NCBI GenBank assembly: GCA_014529385.2 | Contig: CM043965.1 | Coordinates: 10,002,912-10,066,911, forward strand | Reading direction: 5' to 3' | From: Adiantum capillus-veneris | Lineage: Eukaryota > Streptophyta > Polypodiopsida > Polypodiales > Pteridaceae | DNA length: 64,000 nucleotides | Shown: piece after piece, positions 55,511-64,000 of the stretch | Layout: every line of letters begins with the position of its first letter | How positions within the stretch are numbered: the first letter of the stretch is position 1 | Notes under the pieces: generated by a model | Databases searched by the model: none | Seen by the model: the letters and a program-made list of their open reading frames with translations, nothing else | What the model was told of the DNA's origin: nothing | Position numbers and translations under genes: made by a program

Positions 55511-58500
55511 TTAACAGACATGTATTTCTATAACAAGGTTCTCATCTAGGTTGGGTTGTGGATCTAAGTGTTCCTCCTCTATTGGCATCTCCCCAGCTCC
55601 ATCCATTTGTGAAAATTGTGGTAGCCCAAACTTTTGTTCTCCATTGAGGAAGGCTCGAAGAGCTAAGACTAGCTTAGGGTCTTTATATACTTTGTACATG
55701 ATGGTGGTTCTAACTTCTGAAGACATGAAATCCATCAATTTGACATTGTTTAACGGCACCTTTTGGCCTTGAGTCCCTTGACGTGGGGAAGATGGGATCT
55801 CCATTTCTTATATAGGATCAAGTAGTCCCTCTGTAAACATTCTTTCCATCAAGAATTGAGTGCGCCCACTTTCCCATGACTTTAAATCACTTTCTTCTTG
55901 GATGACACTAGGTATGGCTAAGGGTCTATGGATCTGTAATCTGGATCTGCCTAGGTGCTGGTTCTAGATCCCTTCGGGTATCTTCTACCAAACTCCTTAA
56001 TTGCTTGACTCGCTCAATCTCCTCTGTAGGGTTTGGATAAGTTCCTATCTTCTTCTTGGATACTAGCCATTGTGGCTCATGAAGATCTTCCTTGTTGGTT
56101 TCTATCTTAGTGGTTGTTTTCGTCTCCATGGTTTCACCTGAATCAGAATCTTCTTCAGCGTCGTTCATATATACGGGGTCGTCACCAGTCCCTATGTTGT
56201 TCTTTGAGCTGGGGTATGACTTTGCTGCTTTTTGCGATGTCTTCCTTCGTGTTTTCTTCTTTTTCTGAGATTGGGCAATTGATGCCGTGTCTCTTTTCTC
56301 AAGAATATAATTTTGTTTTTGGAGCATCGATCATGTGAGTATGTTTACTGGTACCACATGTGTACTTTGTGATGGCTCCTTGGTAACTTCAATCAAGTTT
56401 AATATCATGATCTTCGGTGCATTTGGATTATTTGGACATTGGGCAATCAAATGATCTATGCCACATCGATTACACATGAGTATCGGCATTGTAGATGTGC
56501 TCGCTTGATTGGTTTGCATTAGTGTGGTGTTCTTTTGTAGCCTAATAGGACACTCGACTACACGATGTGGACCTCCACACTCATAGCATTGAAGAGGTGG
56601 TCTCTTAGCAGTGTAATTGATATTTTGGCCTCTTGCCACAAGAGCAGCTACTTGATATACAGGTTTGCCTTGTCCCCAATAGTCCTCCATGTAGTATTGT
56701 GGACTTTCTTCAAGCACATCCATCCCATAGGCAATATTAGGATCTATATCTTCCTCACAGCCTTCCAAAGAAGCAATAGATGACTTACAACCCACTTGAT
56801 TCACAGAAGTGATTCTCGAATGTGGTGGTTGCGGTCCTAGCACTGGAGGTGGTAAGGGTGTTGTTTGAACAAAATTTTGGGCCCTAGGGACCATGTGTTG
56901 TGCTGTTTGTTCAAGAGGTGGGGCCAGCATCAATGCAGGCACTTGAGGTGTGTCTGTCCATGCTAACGTTGGTCTATTGGTCATTGCGCGCTTAAATACT
57001 ATGCAATCCTTAGCTTTATGACCATACCTTCCACAGGCATTGCAATTCCCAATGAATTTTTACCTAAACGTAGAGCATTCACAGGTACTATCGGTCCATA
57101 GCATACTGAGCACCATTGTTGCTCCCTTCTTGGATACATATGATTGTTTTGTGGAGCACGATTGTCTCTAAGACTCTCTTGAATAGCCTTGGTGAGATCT
57201 GCTAAAGTCATCTCAGATATCTTTGGTTCCTTAGAAATAGGTTTTAGGGTCATTGGCTAATGCCCTGATGCTTGTGAGCTAATAGATTTAGGCTCAACAG
57301 ACACTCTTTCTCCTTGAATCATTAAATTATCCTCCAATTGGATCGCATTGGTGGTGACTGCTTCCCAAGTGGTAATACCTCTAATGACTAGGCCATTGTA
57401 GGTATCCTCATCTCGTAACCCCCTAATGAATCTATCAAGCAATTGATTATTATTGAAGCACTCATTTGGATTACAACGAGAATTCAAATGCTTCAAGCGA
57501 CTAATAAAGTCTCTCACTGACTCTCCTTTTCATCATTGGGCTTTCTGGAGCTGAGAGGCTACACCCCAAAGCACTCCCTCTCGTATGTATTCTTTCAAGA
57601 ACAGTCTCCTAAGAGTAGGGTAAATCATTTTTTCTTCCACCCTTAGGGTTCTATACCAGTACCCTGCCTTCCCACTTAAGGTTAGGCTTAAAGCATTGCT
57701 CTTATGCAGGTCTTTGTGTTCTCCTAGAGAATCGCATATTTGTTCAAACACTTCGATATGCTTTCTCACATCTCCGTCTCCACTAAATTTTTGTGTGAGC
57801 TTGGCTATTTGTATTGCCTTACTTCTAGGCTCTCTATCAGGCGTATTACGCATATTCTCAACAATAGATCAACCAATATCTTGAGCAAATGTTGCCAAGT
57901 CACCTAAGTGAGCAGGCACCGTGGGTGAAAGTGCTCCAGAGACTACATGTGGAGTAGGTATTGGCATTGGGCTTGGCGCATAGGAAGCCCTTGGGTTCCA
58001 CATTTGGTACGGTGTTGTGCCATGTGGTGGCCCAAAGTTCATATGTGTGGCCCTAGGCATAGCAGACGTCGGATGTGACATGCTAATGCTAGCTGGTATG
58101 GTCCCATGGAAATAAGAACTTGGGTGTTGTGGTTGTGGAGCATAGGTAGTTGAAACCATGGGAGGAGTAGGGACTACATGAGTACGAGGACCCATGGGTG
58201 TATACGATTGGTACACACTTGTAGGTACTATTGCAGGCATTGAGCTACTATGTAGTGGTGCTTTACTGACAAATGAGGTCCATGGAATATTTCTTGGCAT
58301 GCCCATCATTGGGGTAGGCATGGTAGCCGTGGTGTCATCAAGGGAAAGATGAGCTAGACTTGGAAAGGTAAAGCCATCACTTGTAGGCTCAGATTGCACT
58401 GAGACCCCTGGAGAAACAACATATGGAGGATCCATCGGACTTACCAAGGGAGTCTCCATTTGCGATGAGGTTGGTTGTTTAGCCTTTCATGTATCCAAGA

Positions 58501-59427
58501 ATCTCATGATATCCATTGAAGGCATGTTGATCCCCTTGTTCTGTCTCTCTAACTCAATGACCCTATGGATGACCTCACAAACCCTTTGTTGTTGATCCTC
58601 CACACTAGTAGCACCCATTGTGGATTGTAGGAAATCTAACCAACCCACGTGATAGGTGTGACCTGTGTATAGGTCTATCAGAGTTTTCGTTTGTAGTTCG
58701 TACTCCCAATTCTCATTTAAGAACGCTCCATTTAGGATTGAGGTGCTAGGGGTGTCCTTTGAGCTAGATGCAATGTTGCTTTTTAGGGGTTGGCCCTTAG
58801 CGGTTGCTAAGTCAGGAGCACTAGATTGCTCTCTTGCAAGGATATTGACATAGGGGCTTTCGCTTTTAACTCTCTTTGTTGCTCCGCCTTGCATAAGCTC
58901 TCGATTTCCTTTTACCTTGCTGCAAGGATATATCGCTCAACCTCTTGCACGTCAGCAAGGCTTCTACCATCGTGTAATATGACCTCGGAGAAAAATAACT
59001 CTGAAGAGTCAGGAGGTACAGTGAATGAAGTATTCATGTGCACATTCTCTAAGGGCATCGGGTCTACATTGGTCATGAATGGAGAATTTACTTCCCCACC
59101 CCCCTCATTTACATCATTAGCTCCATGTTCGGAGCGAGTGGCTCTACTAAAGGTTTCCTTCAAGCGGCTAAGCATGCTCGGCCCGGACCACAGGCCCATC
59201 GCATGCATGTCTTGGCTTTTGCTATCGGGATTAAGCATTGGGAAACCCTCCATGACGTCATAGTCAGAGGAAGGGTCACTAGCCGCTATGTTCGGGTCTT
59301 GGTTTGTACTACCTTGGGTCCCCGCCGAGGGCCCGGAACCTAAAGTAGGTGGATATTGAGAACTCGCGTAAGTCAAAATTCTCTCTAGTTGCTCCGTCTC
59401 TAGCACATGACCAGAGCGCAGATGCAT
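55511..59427 (-). pseudogene. element E Gag polyprotein
   Basis: Starts at MHLRSGHVLETEQLERIL, a form common at the start of plant Ty3 Gag. A long proline/threonine-rich region follows (58459-57869), then the capsid domain (57853-57257: AKLTQKFSGDGDVRKHIEVF ... MRDFISRLKHLNSRCNPNEC). Two knuckles follow: CYECGGPHRVVECP and CNRCGIDHLIAQCP, near 56590 and 56470. The pieces mostly stay in one frame, divided by TAA near 58912, TGA near 58487, 57869 and 57533, TAG near 57257 and TGA at 56331. True shifts lie near 56990 and 55860. The pattern suggests recent point decay. Confidence 0.75.
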
Positions 59428-59451
59428 GTGCCTTTGGCACCCTACAAGCAT

Positions 59452-60347
59452 CGGCTAATAACCTTGAAGGTTAACCGCTTACTTTTTTAAGCGTCCGTTT
59501 TTACTCGTGTTTTTTACGTTTTTAATGTTTTTTAAATGTTTTTTAATGATCGATTTTTTGATTAAAGTGTGTGATAGCTCAAAACGAGCGTATCACTTAG
59601 AGGGTCGCGGTGTGCTTTAAAGCACAACGTTCGGTCACCTGAAGCTCCGTTGGTCCTCAAAAAAGTCGATTAGCTAAAATTCGTAATTTTAAAGGGTGAT
59701 AGATGCCTAAGCTTGAGCGTGAGCTTGGGCTTGGGTCTGAGCTTGGGTCTGGGAGATATTTCCGATCTCGGTCCTACCTTTAAATTTTTATTTTTTTTAA
59801 TTCTTTTTTAAAATTTTAAAGGATAAGGTCGCCGCGGCCTGCGCGAGAGCACACACACACACTCTACCTACCTAGTTACAATTAATACACCTACTGTTAC
59901 ACACTAACACACTTCATTAGCTCTCACAGATCTACTTCCTACTTATTGTACTTTATATTACACAGAACTAACAACCTTAATACTAACACCTTACACAGAG
60001 AAAACAACACAGTACCTTTGAAAACTCCATTAACAAAGAAATACACAGTAGAAACACAAAATCCTTCTTCTCAACATACACACCCTCCTTCCTTACCTTT
60101 TATACAATTGAAATTAACAACACAGAACTAACAACCTTAATACTAACACCTTACACAGAGAAAACAACACAGTACCTTTGAAAACTCCATTAACAAAGAA
60201 ATACACAGTAGCAACACAAAATCCTTCTTCTCAACACACACACCCTCCTTCCTTACCTTTCCTACAATTGAAATTGCACCACAAAAGAAGCACAGAGTGC
60301 CATTCAATCTTAGTGTATGGCATTCCCCAACAGCAGCGCCAAAAATA
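59452..60347 (-). other. element E leader with primer site and 160-bp tandem duplication
   Basis: Non-coding leader. Two head-to-tail copies of about 160 bp start CACAGAACTAACAACCTTAA at 59961 and 60121. The tRNA-Asp-like primer site (TGGCGCTGCTGTTGGGGA, minus) is at 60324-60341, five bases from the LTR end. Confidence 0.75.
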
Positions 60348-60863
60348 TGCGCGTATGTCGCACGTGTCAATGCAAGGAACTTGCCGATACATTGTGTGCG
60401 AGCCACAAATGGCTCCAAGCACACAACAAGCTTAAACTAGTAAGCTCAAAGATGGCGTTGGTGTGTCACTCACTGCTCTACGCTTGCTATCGTGGAGGAT
60501 TCCTCACCACGAAGAAGAGGGAGATGCTGCTACGCCGTGCTCAACCGCCTCGCCGCCGTTGTGCCGCCACAATGCTCGATCGCGCGCGCGCACACACACA
60601 CACACACACACATTCTCTCTCTCTCTCATGCATACACACACACACACAAGGAGATGAAGAAGAAGAAGATGGAGATGGAGCAAGAGCACTCTTCAATTGC
60701 ACAAATAAGAGAATGAGTGAATTTTAGGTTTAGTTGACTTTTATATGAGCTCGCCCCATTCACACTTGGGCGCCCATGCTTAGCCAACTAATCCCTTGAA
60801 TGTTCCAGTTAGAGTGCGCCTCTCATCGGTGATCACTCTTACCCTTTTCCTATTGGACCGACA
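60348..60863 (-). repeat. element E 5' LTR, truncated at its outer end
   Basis: Matches 51879-52397 closely, but the outer 76 bases are missing at the junction with element D. TATA-like TATAAAAG (minus) at 60738-60745. Confidence 0.8.
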
Positions 60864-61008
60864 GGGGACCAAGAGGAGAGATGATTACATCTCAATAGGG
60901 GTCTAAAAGGAGGTAGTTTATCAAAGAGCAATGTGCATCTAATGGAGCTTAAAGGACCTTAGGGTTAACTTCATTAAAGACCTCCAATGGTTAGTGTTAA
61001 AACTCCTT

Positions 61009-61305
61009 TGACCTTAGGCTGACCTTAGGCCAAGCTAGGGCTGAGCTTGAGGTGGGAACCCAACCTAAACTTACCTTTGACCTTAGGCAAGCTTGAGGTG
61101 GGAACCCGACCTAAACTTGCCTTTGACCTCAGGAAAGCTAGGGCTGAGCTTGAGGGGTGGGAACCTGATCGAAAGCTACCTTTGACCTTAGGCAATTGAC
61201 CTTAGGCAAGCTAGGGATGAGCTTGAGGTGCAAACCCAACCTAAACTTGCCTTTGAACTTAGGCAAGCTAGGGCTGAGCTTGAGGTGGGAACTCCACCTA
61301 AGGTG
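61009..61305. repeat. minisatellite of about 60-bp units in the D LTR
   Basis: About five imperfect units built on CTTTGACCTTAGGCAAGCTA and GGGCTGAGCTTGAGGTGGGA. Confidence 0.8.
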
Positions 61306-61349
61306 CTTGTCATGCTTGATGACTAAGGTACTTGAGGTACTTGTAATAC

Positions 61350-61625
61350 TTAATGAGGAAGTTGCTTGAGAAGCTTCCTATGCATGGGGGGTAAGATGCT
61401 TGAGTTAAAACGAGACCCTACACACTTAATGAGGAAGTTGCTTGAGAAGCTTCCTATGCATGGGGGGTAAGATGCTTGAGTCAAAAAGAGACCCTACACA
61501 CTTAATGAGGAAGTTGCTTGAGAAGCTTCCTATGCATGGGGGGTAAGATGCTTGAGTCAAAAAGAGACCCTACACACTTAATGTGGAAGTTGCTTGAGAA
61601 TATTCCTATGCATAAAAGTCCCAAA
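61350..61625. repeat. 76-bp tandem array in the D LTR
   Basis: Units start TTAATGAGGAAGTTGCTTGA at 61350, 61426 and 61502, with a diverged, partial unit (TTAATGTGG) at 61578. Confidence 0.9.
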
Positions 61626-62692
61626 GATAGGGGAATCTTTGACCTAACCTTCCACTCACCCAAGGGGCACCCCTTTTCTAAAAGGGCACATGGGACACAT
61701 GTCAAACTCTCACTAAGCTTAACCACCTGGTGTGCTTGAATGCTATTGGTTGGGCTAAAGAGGGATCCAATGAGCTTCTACTTCCATCCAACAAATATCT
61801 AGATATTTTCAAGATCTCTCTCTCTAAGGGGTAAGGAGGACACTTGTCAAAAGACTACTTGAATGCATGCAGCATGTGATTGGCTAGAGGGAGAGGGGTC
61901 CAATGAGCTTGCAGTATGTGGAAAAGTTAGCCCCAAGCAAGCAAGGGGGGGTGCTAGGGGGATATACACCACACACACACACACACACACACACTCATTT
62001 TGTGGATTCATTCTCACTTGGTGAAAGTTGAGGAACTCCACCTCCTTCTCCAAGCTTGTGAGAAGTAAGAGCCTACACCAACACTCTTGGCTATGGAATG
62101 CAAATCCAACCAAGATCCATGCTTCAATGCGTAAGCTTGCCACCTTCTCCATCTTCATTACTATGTATTATGTATGCTAGCAAGAAGAGTGATGATAAGT
62201 GAGGAACTATTTCTTTCTCCTATGAAATGTTTCTTCTTCCTCTTCCCTACCCTCATTCCCTGCTAGCTCTCTCCACCTTCAAAGGTGTTTGAGGCATTGG
62301 GACTGAGGCTTGGGATAGTTAATGCTTTCTACAAGTTTATGTTATGCTTGTGATGCATGAAGCTTTCCATCTTCATTGCATCATGTAGGTCACAAGGAAC
62401 ACAAAGATTGTATTGTACCAAGTTTCTCTTGATGGGAGAAATTATAATACAAATGCCTATTGGAGGTGGGAACCGACTCCATATGAATCCGGTCCTCAAC
62501 TATTGTCATGTTCTCTAAACTCTCTCTCTCTCTTGCAAAAGTATTGTTCATGCCAAGTTAACTAAGTAACATGTTTATGTTGCTACTGTCAATTAAGTTC
62601 ACCCGCTATGCTCACAAAGTAATTTCTCAAAAGTGCTTCACCTAATTTCCTAATTTTGCTACTCTCAAAGTTCATAGGCCATTTTCATTACA

Positions 62693-64000
62693 CCACCTAG
62701 TGAGAAAAGGAATCCTTTTGGGTAATAAGGAGATAATATCAAGAGGACCTCCAAGGCAACCTATTTAAGAAGAAGAAGTACGCCTTTAACTTTCAAGGGA
62801 CATGTATAAAAGAGATACCCCTCCTACCTCTGAATATGGTGCTACCCTAAGAAGATGGCGGTCACGATGGTCACCTAGTTCTCCTGAAAAGAAGAGGAAG
62901 TTGTCAAGTACTTCCTCACATGCCAATATAAAGAAGGGAGGAAGAAGTGCAAGAAAAATGAAGTGAAGAAAGTATTCACCATCCTCGTCTTCTTCTTCAC
63001 CTAAAACCATTTATAAGTTCATACAACATACTATTGTTGCTTCGAGGATTCATTTCCAACAAGGGACTAAGAAGGGATCAAAGCCAGTAAAAGCTAAGGA
63101 ATCAAATGAGAAAAAGGGGAAGAACAATACAACATAGAATTTTCCCAAAGCCAACAATAACAACAACAAAGGAAAGGCAAAAGAAAAAGGCTACAAAGAT
63201 AAATACAAGTTTTATCTTGAAGAGGTAGGCGTTCTCGTAAAGATATTAAGGGTTTCAAGTGTGGGGAGAAAGGTCATGTTTCATGTGCATGTCCCAATAG
63301 AAGTGAACGTAATGACGCTCCTAGAGCCACCATGGTGGAATCTCTAAAAGAGGAGGTCCATCCACTCCTTATGCTTGGGGAAAAGTAAGAGAGCATGAGG
63401 CTTTCATATTGTTTGACCCTAGCTCTACCCACAACTTCATTTTTGTTGAGCTAGCTACCAAGCTAGGAATTCATGACTTTGAGATAGGAAATGTGGTACA
63501 AGCCAAAAGAGATTCCAAAGGGAAAGAGGCCTTAGTCACTCTGTTGATTGGGAAGTTAAGGCACCTTGTGCAAAGCTATGTCAATAAAGAACATTTCTTC
63601 ATCTCTCCACTCAAGCATGAAGGTGTTACGGACACCATGGTTTGATCGCATGGCTGCCACTATGAAAATTCCTAGGAGAAAATTCATTTTTCCCTTTTGA
63701 GGCAAGGATGTTGCACTTGATGTAAATTGTGTGGGCGACACTACACCACTTGTACAAACTCAATGAAGTAAAAAATGAAAGTAAAGAGGACTTAGGATTC
63801 TCTAGTTTTTGGAATGAGTTTCAAGATGTGTTCACAGATGATATTCCTAGGGAGCTATCAAAAGAGGACAAGATGATCATTCTATAGAACTTCTACTTGA
63901 CAGTTCACCTCCTAATAAGATTATGAGGCAAGTGAAAAAGCTTGTGGAAAAAGGGATAGTCAAGCCTAGTTCATCTCCATTTCGCTCACCCATTCTAATA
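62693..64000 (+). pseudogene. chromovirus relative D, gag-protease and start of RT (runs off the window)
   Basis: Gag SR-rich part near 62850-63000 (LRRWRSRWSPSSPEKKRK-like). It joins directly to the region equivalent to IHHTMVASRINFQQGA, so the capsid centre is deleted. A lysine/asparagine-rich linker follows, then a knuckle FKCGEKGHVSCACP near 63260, with the first Cys preserved. Protease starts MFDPSSTHNFIFVELATKLG at 63409. RT entry (RQVKKLVEKGIVKPSSSPFR) is at the window end. The tRNA-Met primer site expected after the LTR is not recognisable (CCACCTAGTGAG). Several stops break the frame. Confidence 0.75.

Larger units (their letters stand above)
51879..60863 (-). mobile_element. element E: gag-protease LTR element without RT or integrase
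   Basis: Two LTR copies (51879-52473 and 60348-60863, the latter truncated) bracket a minus-strand coding region. The primer site next to the right LTR, TTGGCGCTGCTGTTGGGG, resembles the tRNA-Asp-type site of plant Tat/Athila elements. A polypurine tract GGAAGGGGG lies at the left LTR. Coding sequence covers Gag with two knuckles and a protease (59427-54199) and then stops. About 1.7 kb before the 3' LTR has no RT, RNase H or integrase similarity. This is the architecture of non-autonomous TR-GAG-like elements. Confidence 0.75.
60864..62692 (+). repeat. element D 5' LTR, truncated at its outer end
   Basis: Related to the LTRs of A and B (for example AAAGAGCAAT...ATCTAATGGA, CTTCATTAAAGACCTCCAA, and the end TTTCATTACA at 62692). 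The first 100-150 bases, including TGTCATAAAATC, are missing. Expanded by two internal tandem arrays and an (AC)n at 61968-61994. Confidence 0.75.

Noticed and set aside
51874-60868. Target-site duplication for element E
   Set aside because: TGGTG on the left has no partner; the right LTR is truncated, so duplication cannot be assessed.
61009-61625. Tandem arrays resembling a CRISPR array
   Set aside because: Units are contiguous with no unique spacers, lie in an LTR, and the genome is plant-like.
1-64000. Endogenous virus or organelle insertion
   Set aside because: All capsid, protease and polymerase motifs fit LTR retrotransposons with LTRs and plant primer sites; no viral coat or movement protein or organelle gene was recognised.

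Overview
The window looks like nuclear DNA of a large, repeat-rich land-plant genome. It is built almost entirely of nested, mostly decayed transposable elements: Ty3/gypsy chromoviruses, a Tat/Athila-primed element, Ty1/copia, a miniature LTR element and one large DNA transposon. Primer-binding sites of the plant initiator-tRNA-Met and tRNA-Asp types and GT-AG introns support a plant. I cannot name the species. I see no intact ordinary host gene, no tRNA or rRNA gene, no CRISPR array and nothing bacterial.

Layout. 1-2 kb: 3' end of a Ty3/gypsy element (integrase tail, polypurine tract, LTR start). 2-4.3 kb: AT-rich DNA with a possible decayed spliced gene on the minus strand. 4.3-16.9 kb: chromovirus A (minus strand), split by the complete related chromovirus B (6995-15523, TSD AGGGC). 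17.4-18.5 kb and 36.8-38.7 kb: two halves of one decayed retroelement, K.

Between the two halves of K lies the most interesting object, an 18.3-kb DNA transposon (18518-36775). It has perfect 22-bp terminal inverted repeats and a 4-bp ACCT duplication. Joining the flanks and dropping one ACCT keeps K's reading frame open across the site. It carries two converging, intron-containing genes: a transposase-like DDE/DDD gene near the left end, and a coiled-coil gene with a RING-like cluster near the right end. A palindromic decamer, GGTAGCTACC, is clustered in its ends, introns and spacers. Inside it are also a decayed FCP1/NIF-type HAD phosphatase-like reading frame, an orphan LTR with primer-binding site, and a gutted Ty3-like element H. 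H's protease is split by a complete 1.74-kb TRIM-like element (TSD TGTGA).

38.7-48.4 kb: unclassified DNA with three spaced inverted-repeat motifs, then a K-like gag fragment (G) split by a complete 5.0-kb Ty1/copia element (TSD ATAAA). 48.4-51.9 kb: chromovirus relative C (plus strand, decayed). 51.9-60.9 kb: element E (minus strand), with LTRs, a Tat/Athila-type primer site and gag plus protease, but no visible reverse transcriptase or integrase. 60.9-64 kb: 5' part of a further chromovirus relative, D, running off the window.

The nesting gives a relative order of events: K, then the TIR transposon, then H, then the TRIM; A, then B; G, then copia. Nearly every coding region carries stops or frameshifts. 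The young insertions (B, copia, TRIM) have closely similar LTRs and exact target duplications. The annotation is therefore mostly of pseudogenes and element boundaries.
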